18,392 bases of DNA from Cytidiella melzeri (taxonomy: Eukaryota; Basidiomycota; Agaricomycetes; Polyporales; Irpicaceae): assembly GCA_022592445.1 (NCBI GenBank), contig JABYQR010000579.1:1-18392 (forward strand), written 5' to 3'. The notes beneath the pieces are model-generated. The model searched no databases and had not been told where the DNA came from. It worked only from the letters and a program-made list of their open reading frames with translations. The position numbers were made by a program, and so were the translations under genes. Below are positions 1-10,665 of the stretch, piece after piece. The first letter of the stretch is position 1; the number at the start of each line of letters is the position of its first letter.

Positions 1-823
1 AAGACAACAAAATACCTGGTGTGAGTGAAGTACGAAGGGGATGGGTAGCAAAGGGGGGTTGATATGCATACCGGGTGAAGGCTATGACATGGCGTCGGGT
101 AGGTAGTCGAAATTGATTCTCAAAACACTTATATGTTGTGCCGTGGACACGTATGCTACGGTAATGTCCAGGTCAAGGCAGTGACACACGTGGCTAAAGT
201 ATGAAGTTATTTTTGGGTTTTTATCCAGAAACCACTCGTTTGCACGGTCACAATGGGCGGAACGAGGGCGTGAACGAGGATTTGTGACGTGGTCACGGTT
301 TCACTTTTGTGAAACGAGTCCGCAGTCCTCATCATCACGCGTCTATTTGCGCAAGTTTTGATGGGAGACCAAATATGGAAGTTGAGCCGCCTGAGCGGCG
401 GGTCCCTCTTGGTAGTTACAAGGCTTTGCAAGCTCACTGTGCGGCTGAATTCCCCCAGTACACAATTGAGCCACCTGTAATGTACAGTGGTATACTGATG
501 CAGCAATTTGACTGTCACTGGAGCCATGGAGCTACTGGAATTGATTGCTTTACTGATCTCCAAGTGCTTTATAGCAGGTTAGGGCTGTTGCTGCACAGAT
601 CAAACATCACATAGTAGGAGAAGACATTTACAGTAATTGTTCAATCCTCTTATTCTACAGCTATGTAAAGAATTGTGTCTTAGAAGTCCTTCCTGCATGT
701 TGAAGAGGAGCGTGGGAGACCGAACTTGCCAATTGAGGAAAGCAGTGGTGTATTAAGCGCTGATGTAGTGCCCGAGTTTGATGAGTGGTTTCTTGTTTTT
801 TGATCGTGTGTTTGTGAGTGTAA
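1..823. other. Left-edge region without a convincing gene
   Basis: Only short, overlapping open frames on both strands are seen. The longest plus-strand frame (309-614, 101 codons, MKRVRSPHHH...) contains a short stretch around PLGSYKALQAHCAAEF that could be a protein fragment. I recognise no domain, and no splice sites extend it convincingly. A small inverted repeat (gccgc-ctga-gcggc) lies near 385-398. The region directly upstream of 824 has an in-frame stop at 821-823, so it does not extend the gag-like ORF in the same frame. Confidence 0.4.
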
Positions 824-1273
824 CGATCAAAAGCTGCTCCAAAAAATTCTCCTACCTTTGGTGTTTTATACATTGACTTTATCGACGACGCAAAGCATAC
901 TGCACTCAGACGCCTCCTCTCGGCGCCAGTGATTGGAACAGGCTTTCAGAAGCCAGTCAAAGTCTCTAATACGCGCCCGCTGGTACCTCGCTGCACCATC
1001 TGTCAATGGTGGGGCCACCCTGCTGGCCTTTGTCGTTCGTCCATCCTTCGCTGCGCCAAGTGTGCGGGTTTGCACGATGAGCGCCATCATTCAGATACAC
1101 TACACGGTACTACCGAGTACTGCTTCAACTGTACTTCAGCACACCGTGCTGACTCGGTTTCATGCCCCTTCTATCTTCACCGCCGCGACTCCAGCTGGAT
1201 TTGCGACCACCAACCCCGTAACCCTAAAGCCGCGCCTGCCAACAGGCGCAAAGGCAAGGCCAAAGGTACTTAG
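824..1273 (+). mobile_element. Zinc-knuckle (gag-like/ORF1) fragment of a non-LTR retrotransposon
   Basis: The frame is open from just after the TAA at 821-823 to the TAG at 1271-1273, about 149 codons. It reads RSKAAPKNSPTFGVLYIDF and later a canonical CCHC zinc knuckle, C-TI-C-QWWG-H-PAGL-C (CX2CX4HX4C). This is followed by further Cys/His pairs (CAKCAGLH, CFNCTSAH, and a Cys in SVSCPF) and a basic tail (NRRKGKAKGT). This run of knuckles before a short basic tail is typical of the gag-like ORF1 proteins of Tad-type LINEs that are dispersed in Agaricomycete genomes; they bind element RNA. No ATG opens the frame before residue 1 of the homology, so this is a 5'-broken copy or the last exon of a gene whose earlier exons I cannot place. 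No endonuclease or reverse transcriptase follows. A short A-run (1431-1439) lies 160 bp downstream and may be the element's 3' tail. Confidence 0.6.
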
Positions 1274-2346
1274 TCTCCTGTTCTCTGCAACACTATCCCG
1301 CCGGTACCACCCAACGTACATCTACTCGTAGAGTCTCCGCAGCTACGCCTACTAGGTGTCACACATTTTTACAAACTTGTATAAGTTGTACGCGCTCTGG
1401 CCACGCCGCGCTGAATATATCTGATTAAATAAAAAAAAACGATCGAAAGCATGATTGTGACATGAAAAATCACAATATTGTGACGTTCGCGACTTCGAAT
1501 AAATACCCATAAATAACGTCATACTAAAGCCTCAAACATGGCATCATGATGTGCGAGTTCAAATCAATATGCACATTTCATGTTTGAACAAGTTTCACTC
1601 AGCCTGTGGTTCACTGCCATTGCGTTTGAGGCAGTTATAAGCTGAGCACCAGGGATTTCCTCGAGTGGCTGCCGACATCCGTAACGATTGCCCAAGCTTG
1701 GGCGTCCAATACCCAGATCCGAATCTATTTATTTCCTCTGTACTACATACTTGGTACAACACATACACCACGAGCTTTCGCAGGACACTCGCATGCGGGA
1801 CAAGAACACCACCGAGACTGCACTCACACAGCATGGTCATGGCCGAGTGGCACATAATAGCACTCCGACCGCAGGCACTGCTTTAGTGCGTGACTCGGCT
1901 TTCTTTGTGCACTCATCTACTCTGTGAGCGCTGCAGCTTGCTTCCACTCGCTACTGGATGTCTTTCAGCTCGTACACTGCGAGTGTTGCGCAGTACGTAT
2001 TTGAAGCAGGGTGACAGAGGCATCTGTATGGTCTCGGAGCGCGGGATAGCAGTCATACGCTTCCGTTGAGTGCAGAGCAAGTGCAGCGCCGTTGATCGAG
2101 CGGCCACAGTACAGAGGGCAGTGTCGCTCGAACGGTCCTCCTTTGTCTCCGGGAGTTTAGAGCGCGTTCACAATACCGGTGGCCATTCTTTTATGTTCTG
2201 CTTCCCTCTGTTTCACCGTCCAGCTGCTGCCTGGGTAATGCAAGAATGACAGCGGATGGCTCGACCGTGGCTTAGGGGCACAGCACACTTATAAGAACAA
2301 GGACTTTCTGCCTATGGTCTGTTTTTTCCCTCTGCTGTCTCCAAGC
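1274..2346. other. Non-coding interval between the retroelement fragment and the F-box gene
   Basis: No frame here has gene-like composition, and no splice model was found. The A-run at 1431-1439 follows an AT-rich stretch. A perfect 14-bp palindrome lies at 1470-1483. The last 60 bp or so (around 2318-2346) are pyrimidine-rich (ttttttccctctgctgtctcc), as is usual just upstream of fungal start codons, and probably belong to the promoter or 5' leader of the F-box gene. Confidence 0.5.
1454..1483. repeat. Palindrome with a third copy of the same arm
   Basis: tcacaatattgtga at 1470-1483 is a perfect 14-bp palindrome. The arm attgtga also occurs at 1454-1460 on the same strand, giving a second possible hairpin with tcacaat at 1470-1476. 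It follows the A-run that may end the retroelement fragment. It could be a protein-binding palindrome or chance in AT-rich DNA. Confidence 0.5.
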
Positions 2347-4104
2347 ATGCCCTTCACACTCAGGCGGTCGCGACGGAAGCCTTTGACCCCCTCGCGATCG
2401 TTGGTTGATGTCGTGAAGTCAATGTACAGCTGTGATGCACAGTGAGTGGCTTCCCTTAGGCCGACTTTTCTCATCGCAGCTCACCCCCTCTGGTGATACA
2501 GGTTAGATGATGATGATCCCTACAGTTCAGTTCGTCGATTTAGTGAGTAACCAGGAAAACTGAAGACGTGCAGGCTGTCTCTTACTGCTGAGTTTTCGCC
2601 CGCGTTAGATCGCCGTCGCAATGAAGAGTACTACAGACCACATCCTATCACACGTTTACCCGTCGAGTTATTGGCCCAGGTGTTTGTTATGGGAGCAGAG
2701 GACGAACCAATGCTGCCCATGGTAGTCTCGCACGTCTGCCGACACTGGCGTTACTTGGCTCTCCACACTCCGGCTTTATGGCGGCGCATAAGTCTTGACT
2801 CGCGACTTCGAATGTGGTCGGAACGAATTGCCCGCGCCCGGGCGTGTGCGCTCGACGTCGAGATTCTACCCGAGGCCCTGCCGATAACCCCTCGTCTCGG
2901 TCGACATTATCTCGACGCGCAGACGGCGCAGTTGTACATGCATTTGGTATCCCCCTATCTCAATCGTTGGCGGTCTCTCACGATTGACTTCCAACATTAT
3001 GCCCCCTACTTATGGAACGCGACTCTCTCGGACTGCTGCGGCTTCGGACCGAAAGTGCAAGCACCTCGCCTCGAACGCCTATCGTTGGTACATCCCAATA
3101 ATGACGACACCAAGGAATACACTCTATTTAATGGTCATGCACCTTTGCTTCGATCTGCCACTCTTAATGGCATCCGTCTGACGTGGCTTCCTTCACTATT
3201 TGCGAACGTCACGTTTTTGGATTATACTCACCATGGATTCACTCGCGGGCAGGACGCCGAAATCGAAATATTTCGAATGCTGCGCGTATGCTCTCGGCTG
3301 CAAGAACTTCGATTGGCTTTCCCGACTCACACGCGCAAGATGATGCGTCTTTACGGGAGTCCGCTTCCCGCCAAAGAGCGCGTTCATTTTAATCATCTGC
3401 AAGCACTGACGATACACGTCGAAGGCGCAGATATACCCTCCGCGCTGATTGCGCTCGTCGCACGGTTCCACTACCCGTGGTTGCGCAAGTTGACCTTGTC
3501 GTCTTCCGTGCCTTTATCAACAACTCCCCGCACCATTCACGACTACCCCTTCTCTCCCCACACCACCCCCTTCTTCTCTCGCACCCGCAAGTTCCAGCGC
3601 GCCCTCCCTCGTCTTCCCAGCCTCACACGTCTCGAAATCAAGCACGCGTGGTGTCGCCTGTCCTTTGTGCGCGACATCCTAGCCCAGCACGTTCCCCGGT
3701 TGGAAAAACTAAAGTTGCATTCTGCCAGCGTGGATGACGTGTTTTTGTGGGGAGTGGGAGAGGTGTGCAGGGGGAGGTACCGCGTGTTGCACAATCGAGA
3801 CGGTATGTCGCGAGTGGACCATACGCCTCTGAGGGTGTTGGAAGTCGTCGGCGGGTCTCTGCACGGGAACGGTCTTATCGATGTGATCAGGGGGATGTTG
3901 AGTGGGGGGATAATGTGGGTTAAGGAGATATGGGTCCGAGATTGCGAGGCCGTCCGTGACGATGTCGTCGAGCGCGCGCAGAGATTTGGGGTGAGGGTGA
4001 GAGTACTCCCGGATAGTTATTCCCTGAAGCAGAAGGGTGGGAGCAGCGGATTTGTGGGTATGAACAGTGGAGTGTTTACCTGGACTTGGAGGAAAGCAAG
4101 GTGA
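2347..4104 (+). CDS. F-box protein with leucine-rich-like C-terminal half
   Basis: Predicted substrate adaptor of an SCF ubiquitin ligase: F-box proteins bind Skp1 through the N-terminal F-box and select targets with the rest. Preferred model has three exons: 2347-2441, 2502-2542 and 2609-4104, with introns of 60 nt (gtgagt...atacag) and 66 nt (gtgagt...gttag). The frame closes to 543 aa. The F-box-like domain lies at about residues 59-105 (ITRLPVELLAQVFVMG, then SHVCRHWRYLALHTPALWRR). The rest has irregular Leu-rich segments (LRSATLNGIRL, LQALTIHV, LRKLTLSS, LTRLEIKH, LEKLKLHS, LRVLEVVG) like degenerate leucine-rich repeats. The large open frame begins with no ATG before the F-box, so upstream exons are required. 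An alternative single intron 2442-2573 also keeps frame, and an in-frame ATG at 2314 is another possible start. Its 3' end converges with the SDR gene, 191 bp apart. Function class is sound; target is unknown. Confidence 0.85.
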
Positions 4105-4295
4105 TCTCAATAGGATATAACGTGTCCCTTTGCCGTTTGTTCTCGCATGACAATCTATTATATGAAGAGCTCATCTTATCGTCTGTATCTTACAGCACTT
4201 CGTACTGACTACGCACATGCCCCCGTTTGTAGCGTTATGCCATTGTAGCAATACAACATTATTTTTACATGCACTTTCTTGTCGTAATGCTTTTA

Positions 4296-5626
4296 TTACA
4301 CGGTCGAAGGGTTGACACAGAGGTACCCTCCGTCCACCACGATCTCTTGGCCATTCGTGTAACAGCCCGCGGGGGAGACTAGGTACACCACAGTCCCCAC
4401 CATCTCTTGTGCCCTGCATTCGAAAAAAGAAAAGCAGTCAACGAAACGAAGGGGCCAAAACCAAGCTCCTCCAGACCGGAGCAAGTGCTGTCAACTGGGA
4501 CACTCACGTTCCGGGCCTGTCAGCAGGAACAGGCTGAATCCCAAGGCCGACTGCGTTTGTCTGGTTGGGCCCAAGAGACAGACGCGCCGCTGTCATTTCG
4601 GATTCGTAAACGCCAGGCGCTATTCCGCACACTCGCACCGGGACGTTCTTCAGCGCGAACTCGGTGGCCATCATCTTTGTGAGGTGGGCTGCTGCTGCTT
4701 TTGAGCTGTTGTAGGCGAACTGGGAGGGAAATTGGTGATAGGCGTGGTCAGAGCGCAGAATGATTTAAAGATATGTACGTATGGGAGGCATTTTTCTTGG
4801 TGGAGGGAGATTGTAAGAACATAATGATGACATACGTGATTTTGCGCAAGCTTCATGTGTCCGCTGATACTCGAGATGTTGACGACGCACGACGCGTAAT
4901 GCTTCTTGTCTTCGCTGCCCTTAGCTAGGAGTCCGAGGAGGGCAGTAGTCACGAAGAAAATAGAGGAAGAGTTGATGCTGTAGAGTTGGGCCCATTCCTC
5001 AAAGGATTCGTTCTGAAAGAGTGCTTCACCGAGAGTCTCGGCAGATTGGTGTTCGGGAGCAGCGGTATCGTTGAAGAACCTCGATAAGGGTCCGGTCTGA
5101 CCTGCACTAAGGTTGTGTCCGGCTGGCGTTTCAATATGCTTTGTGGTATCATATTGTCCTGCGCGAAAACGGGACGTACTTGTTGACCAAGATGTGCAGC
5201 TTGCCTTCCTTCGCTTGAAGCTCTTTCTTGACTGAGGAAATACTCTCGCGGTTGGTCACATCCATTTCCAGCCTGAAAACAACATTGAGACCTCAAACCT
5301 AAACCCCATCGCACGGCTGGTCATGAGCGCATGAACATTCTGACTCACGGGAAGATATCGCCACAGCCATCCTGCCTCTCAAAGGACGCGATGGCCTTTT
5401 CCAGCACATCCTTACGACGTCCGGTAATGTACACTACATAAAACCTCTGATCAGAACCTCCCCTCGGTATTGAAGGTCGCACCGTCCTACGTACGTACGT
5501 ACCTTTTGCGCCGTTGGCCGCGAGACCTTGTGCGATCATCCATCCGATCCCAGTGCCGCCTCCAGTCACTACAGCGATGCGTCCATTGAGATCAAATACG
5601 CTTTCTAGCTTGAGTGACGCCGCCAT
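4296..5626 (-). CDS. Short-chain dehydrogenase/reductase (SDR family)
   Basis: NAD(P)(H)-dependent oxidoreductase of the classical SDR superfamily, probably cytosolic. Six exons: 5503-5626, 5349-5433, 5180-5272, 4836-5106, 4508-4719 and 4296-4413. All introns are GT-AG (69, 76, 73, 116 and 94 nt), and the frame closes to 300 aa. Motifs are complete: cofactor-binding TGGGTGIG (about residues 21-28), an ITGRRKDVLEKA segment after beta-2 (Arg residues there suggest NADP preference), NNAG (100-103), the serine motif ISSIS (178-182), and catalytic YNSSK (Tyr194, Lys198). The C-terminus has VDGGYLCVNP, the usual SDR ending. Between NNAG and the serine motif is an insertion of about 30 residues (FFNDTAAPEHQSAETLGEAL), characteristic of a fungal SDR subgroup often labelled 3-oxoacyl-ACP-reductase-like by homology. 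Substrate cannot be told. The gene lies downstream of smc6 in the same orientation with its own 430-bp upstream region. Confidence 0.92.
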
Positions 5627-6055
5627 TGCGAGAGCTGAGAGCTGAGCGGGTGGAACGAGGTGAAGATTCACAGGTGCGTTACGCCTGGGAAGGGCCTTCG
5701 TGAGAATTGGTTGACTGCCAGTGGTCGTGTACGTGAAGACGCCTGACGTGGAAGTAGCTGGGTAGCCCGTGAGCAGTATGAGACAAATTTGCACGCCGTT
5801 CTTGAAGTGCCCAAGGCGATGACCATGACTGTCACGATCAAAGCAAGTCTCCCGGAGGCGCACACACTACCAAACGCCTCAACGCGACGCAAACGCGTTG
5901 TGCTACATATTACTTGGAGGTGACCTCTTTGGCTGCACGTGTTGCTCCTTTACTACATGGTTGGAATGATTCGGAAAGAAGAGAACTAGTCGCGTTAATA
6001 GGATACGTCAAGGTTATGTACATCGTAAGGTAACAGCAGGTATCACGCTGAGAAT
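5627..6055. other. Intergenic region: smc6 3' flank and SDR upstream region
   Basis: Both neighbours are transcribed leftwards, so this 429-bp stretch must hold the 3' end of the smc6 transcript and the promoter and leader of the SDR gene. In-frame codons upstream of the SDR start exist back to 5863 but lack SDR homology, and the chosen ATG at 5626 directly precedes the conserved domain. I see no clear TATA element or upstream gene. Confidence 0.5.
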
Positions 6056-9000
6056 TTAAAACGCCAAGGTGTTTTGGCCTCTTTCGGGGTCTGTCATGCG
6101 GTGCACGCGGACGGTGTTGCCAATGTGGACGTTCGTCATGTCCTGCGGCGTGATCAGTATGTATTGCCTTCTGTCGGACGCGTTTGCAGTGTCAATCTGG
6201 AAGCATTTCCACGACGTCAAAAAGAGCGTAACGACGTCGAGAAGAGCGTGAGCTTACCATCATTTTCATGCTGATGCGACGGTTGACAGCATCCATGAAC
6301 ACGTCGAACTCGTCTATAGTAGGCTCAGCACCCCATGACAGAATTCTAGGCGACGAGGCATACCTAGGCAACGAATTGGACAGCCGATAGACTCCCAAAG
6401 AGACAGCAAAAGACAGATGGTGGAGAAGGACTTCTCACCACCGCTGAGCGCATTAGGGTCTTTCTCTTTCTTGCCTGCCTGAGTACCCAGCTGGTCATCG
6501 GTTTGCACCTGCAGAAGATCGTCAAAACTATAGTTCTCGTACAGTCGGGCGTCTTGCCTTTAGCATCAGAGAGCCTGCAATATGGTCAAAGAGCACCTTG
6601 CCATAGTATCCACGGTTCGACAAATGATAGCCAAAGTAGATCTTGCAGCGCAATGCGATGTGGCGACGGAATTCATGCCAACGTGTGAGTCGGACTCTGA
6701 TAGACTTCCTCAAAGACTAGTAGAGTGGCACGTAAGTCAAGCCTGTTGCAGTGAGCATCGACATGGCATACTTTGTTAAGCTGAGACATTAATTTGAAAT
6801 CCTTCTTGGCACTTTCGAGAGCGGCCTGCTTTTTATTGACTTCGGCAGCCATCTGCTCTACGGTAGCACCTTGTCTGCGAGATGGTCAGCTTCAGTTATG
6901 AGCCTTCAACCATCACGCACCGATTCTCGCGTTCTTGCAGGGCTCGCTGAATGGATGCAAGACTCTTCTCGACTTCAGCGACCTTCCGCGGTTCCGGCCA
7001 TTGCTCGCAGTAGGCCTCTGCTTTGGTAGTCCACGACTGACGACGGTGAATGTCAGAGATCGGCTACAGGAAGAGATGGTGATCACCGATCACCGTACCT
7101 CGAACTCCTTCTCGAGATGATCCGCAGTCTCCTGTAAGACCGCAATTTTGGCATCCTCTTCTACGAGCTTCCTCCTGTAATGTAGAACATTTGCCTGGGC
7201 TTTCATGCGATCGAGCGACGCTTGCTCGATAGCATTCTAACAGAATCCTCAGCAGCCAATCTATGCACATACCGTGGAGATCTTACATGGAGTGTAGCTC
7301 GGTTTTCTTCGTAGCCAGCGATTTGAGTCTTGAGTTCCTGCAATTCTTTCATCAAGGGGTGCTGCTCCTTGTCGCACTTGGCCTTCTTCTCAGAAAGCTC
7401 TTTAAACTGGGCCATCACCGATGCCTTGTTTTCTTCCGCGTCCTGCAGCAGTCGGAGTTAAAACAAGGATTACCGAGGCCACGTCGCAAGTTACCTTGAG
7501 TGCCTCCTGAAGAGTCTGTATGCTGACAGGTAGCTCTTGGTTGACCTCATCCTGGAGATTATCTCGCACGGTCTTGAGCTCCCTGAGACGCTGTTCTGCG
7601 TGATTGTATCGGGTCTGGAGTCGTTTTCCACTTAGCACAAGTCTGCACACATGAGCACGCACTTGCCTTCAACGCAGCAAGCGCTTGGCCACAACGCCTG
7701 TGAATCTGCTGCTGCTCAGTCACTCGCCCCTGCGTACGTTGATAGTTAGCTTCGGCTTCTCGTAGCTGTTCCTGATACAGCCTGAGAACATTCGACCGGT
7801 TACAGTCTAACTACGGATAGAAGCTGATCGAAGTGCTCACTGTCGTTGACCTGAGAGATCATCACCAGTGAAAAGCTGATGCCTCGGGTCACCAGGACGA
7901 AGTGGCTGTGCTAAGCTTGACTGTCCACCTCCCTCGCTACACAAATTCAGTGCCATCACTTTGCAGATGTAGTGCGCCACTCACATGAAGCGTCGGACGG
8001 TATACGAATCAGCAGTCCAAGCAGTACCTTCTCCGAGCCTTTGCAGCTGTCGATCTGCGTCAGCACGAGTCTCTGCCACTATCATCAATTCGATATTGAA
8101 GCTGTTAATGAGAACACGCAAAACGTATTCATCTGAGACCTTTATTGGACTTTGAGTACCATTCCAAGGCTTGCGTCAAACACGACTCGACATACCTCTA
8201 TGATACGTAGCGCGGTAGTGAACTCAGCAGACGGTTCACCTTGAGAGTAATCGAACAAGTCCACTTCAGCAATGACAATGTTGGGTTTGGCGCTACGAGA
8301 AGTATATGGTGAGTATGTACTTCTTCTGGATTTTCATGCAGGAGAGCTGCGGCTTACTTTCCGTGGCGTTTCAGCAGCCCGTCCAACTGCGCGCGATCTC
8401 TGGGATCCGTGACAGCAAACATTCCCATTCCATTGCCAAGTCGAACGCGGAGAAGAGGGGCCCATCGTGAATCCCGAACCTTTACAAATTGACCGAGGGG
8501 GCCAACAGGTGGCTGGCCATGCCATCGCAATTTGGGGATCTCAGCGAGCACCTTGTCCAGGTTTGTACCGAATGGCGCCAGCTTGTTGCGCTCTCTCTGG
8601 TCCATTAGCTGGAGCTGGCCTCTGGCGTCGTCAATCCGCGACTTAATCCCGTTGAGTTCTTGCTCAAATCCGTGGCCACTGGATTTCGCCGCTTCTTGCT
8701 CTGCCACTAGCCGATCTCGTTCCTTAATCATACTTGCGAGCTCAACCTCCGCAGCTTTGCAAGCTTCCGTAGCCTGGTCCAGCTTGCGCAAAGCCTCATC
8801 CTGTTTTCCCTGAGTGTAATTCTCCAAGCGTTTGGCCTCGTCAGCGATCTGCTGTGTCAGGGACGCAATCATTCCATTTTGCCTGGCCATGTCATCATTC
8901 ATGCCACGCTCGTCGTTCTGCAGTTACCGTGGGTTACTGTAAGCAACCCAAGTTCGTAGAGTCGGGCTCACCTTGTAGGCGTTGAGTTGAGCACGATTCT

Positions 9001-10665
9001 TCTTCAATTCTTCCTGTATTTCTCTTTTTCGCTGTTCAATGGGCTCCAGATTGCCCAAGTTGCCGTTCTGTTCCTCAAGCTCTGTGACGACCTTCTCTGC
9101 TTCCGCTTGCTTGATCTGCAAATGGAAATTTCGCTCAATTCGTGAGATTTGCTTGCTTTGTATCGCGACACTTACCTCGGCATCTTCAAGACTGGACAGA
9201 ACCTTCTTGACGCGTTTCTTCTCTTTCTCGACTTCATCTAATTTCCCCATGTATTCCTGTGGTTTACCATTAATTTCGCCGGATCAACGCATGGCCATGC
9301 CACGAACTGACCTCCTTCTTCACTGCGACATGAGCCCACGCGAGCTCTTTCTTCAATTCGTCCGCCTTATGTTTCTGCTGACGTGCCTTATCAGCCTCCT
9401 TGAAGCGCTGAGTGGCATCGCGAAGAGCGTCCTCAAGGTCAGGAATAACCTCCGATTTGCTCTTCAAAACTTTCTGCGTCTGAACGATGTTCTCCATGCA
9501 CGTCGAATACTCTTCGCTAAGCTGGCTCAGCTGGGTCCCCCTGAGGAAGAACTGCCGATATCCATCAGCGGTTGTCATCGGCTGGCGACGATATAAGGCA
9601 ACGACACACCTTGTATTTATCGGTGGGCTGTGATGCGGACAGGAATTGCCTTACAACGTGGATTCAGGATTGCACGTAAGATTGGAGTTTGCATTCACTC
9701 ACCTGGCGGAGTCCTGGGTAAGAATGTTCATCGGGTTGTCAACTTGGATGTTCATGTGGTCGCAGATGTTCGACAATTCCTCTCGCTTCGTCGAGATGAC
9801 TTTCTTTGTCTTGGACATGATCCTGTATGACGAGCTACCTGTCCGGCTAAAGCGACGCTGGATGATGATGCTCTCGCCATAGATATTGGGTTTGTAGGCA
9901 TCTTCTCCTTGGTTCTTGATTGTGACCATGACTTCGGAGGCTCTGTAAAATTAGTTCAGCAACACTTGTCTAGAGACATGTAATTGTGCTTACTCTTCGC
10001 CCTCTTTGATGAAAGACTTCAAACCTGAGCCCCGGCCAGTTATTGTAGCTTTACCACCAAGAGCGACGGTCAAAGCAGAGAGCACCGCGCTCTTACCGCC
10101 TAGCAAACCTTCAATTCAGTATCTGTGCCCGTCGGTCATTCAACAACGTACTGCCGTTGTGACCTAGATTAGAAGTCAGTCAGGCGTGCACAATCTTAGC
10201 AGCGCGTAACGCACCGATGATGAAGTTTATTTGAGGGCCAAACGTGAAAACAAGATACTTGTGGCACATGAAGTTGAACATTTCGAGCTTCTCAATGATG
10301 CCCATCTCCGCAATATTCTATGGCATTCAAGTCACTACGAGCACCTCTTCGCGTGAAGTTGCATTACTCACTCCTTGGCCTTTGCGTCCTCCCATCACCT
10401 TCGCGCGAATGGCATCCTCATGCTCTTGCTCGAACCGCTTCTCTTCGTCCTCGTCTGGAGCATCTTGCTGTATGTACTCGTCGTCTTCATCGAGGTCTAT
10501 AGGCTCACTAGCCGCTGCCTTCCTCCCTCGTGCATTACGATTAGCTTGAGAGGCCTCGTTAGTCTCAACGGCGCTCTCCTCTGCGTTTCGGGCACGCTTC
10601 GAGGATTGAGAGCCGCCGACTTCAGAGTCGCTTTCGACCGCGGCCGCACGACGTTTGGCTGGCAT
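6056..10665 (-). CDS. smc6: SMC6, ATPase subunit of the SMC5/6 complex
   Basis: Nuclear SMC ATPase that pairs with SMC5 in the SMC5/6 complex for homologous-recombination repair and replication-fork stability. 1138 aa from 23 exons (10372-10665, 10215-10317, 10152-10163, 9994-10099, 9703-9942, 9649-9610, 9551-9312, 9256-9176, 9115-8972, 8917-8358, 8292-8196, 8139-7985, 7936-7841, 7781-7667, 7614-7495, 7442-7287, 7236-7099, 7036-6921, 6874-6772, 6716-6558, 6508-6364, 6313-6258, 6196-6056). Residues 1-98 form a charged tail with basic KRAR and acidic blocks. The head has Walker A GHNGSGKS (133-140) and the Q-loop in [13 protein letters not shown] (about 243-256), the latter diagnostic of SMC6 over other SMCs. 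Coiled coil follows, then the hinge ([13 protein letters not shown]), coiled coil, a second head with [12 protein letters not shown], signature LSGGEKS (1046-1052), Walker B ending CLDEFD (1072-1077), and terminus [10 protein letters not shown]. Length matches the family. Introns are 46-65 nt; two are GC-AG. No inactivating change seen. Confidence 0.96.
6509..6557 (-). other. GC-AG intron 20 of smc6
   Basis: Reading through would give LMLK followed by ARRPTVREL and a stop. Splicing from aag|gcaaga to ctgcag restores the SMC6-typical LK-VQTDDQ junction. The only nearby GT donor would leave a 36-nt intron. Length 49 nt, with a branch-like ttgac about 15 nt before the acceptor. Confidence 0.8.
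7615..7666 (-). other. GC-AG intron 14 of smc6
   Basis: The exon ends ...GQALAALK at aag|gcaagt, an exact GC-donor consensus, and the acceptor is actccag. The 52-nt removal joins two coiled-coil segments in frame (QALAALK to [13 protein letters not shown]). Tested GT donors nearby give wrong phase or introns under 30 nt. A branch-like gctaag lies about 20 nt before the acceptor. Confidence 0.8.
10152..10163 (-). other. 12-nt micro-exon (exon 3) of smc6
   Basis: Minus-strand gtcacaacggca is flanked by tctag upstream and gtacgt downstream. It encodes the HNG core of Walker A (G-HNG-S). Exon 2 ends ATC ATC G and exon 4 begins GC GGT AAG, so only inclusion of these 12 nt gives GHNGSGKS. Flanking introns are 51 and 52 nt. 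Confidence 0.88.

Noticed and set aside
1550..1575. gttcaaatc resembling a tRNA B-box
   Set aside because: No A-box at a suitable distance and no cloverleaf can be drawn around it.
3709..4110. 133-codon minus-strand frame opposite the F-box gene 3' end
   Set aside because: Antisense shadow of the long F-box frame; no recognisable domain and biased composition explained by the sense codons.
9039..9596. 185-codon plus-strand frame
   Set aside because: Lies antisense to smc6 coiled-coil exons, which have family-typical sequence; Ser/Leu-rich composition is the mirror of Glu/Lys/Leu codons.
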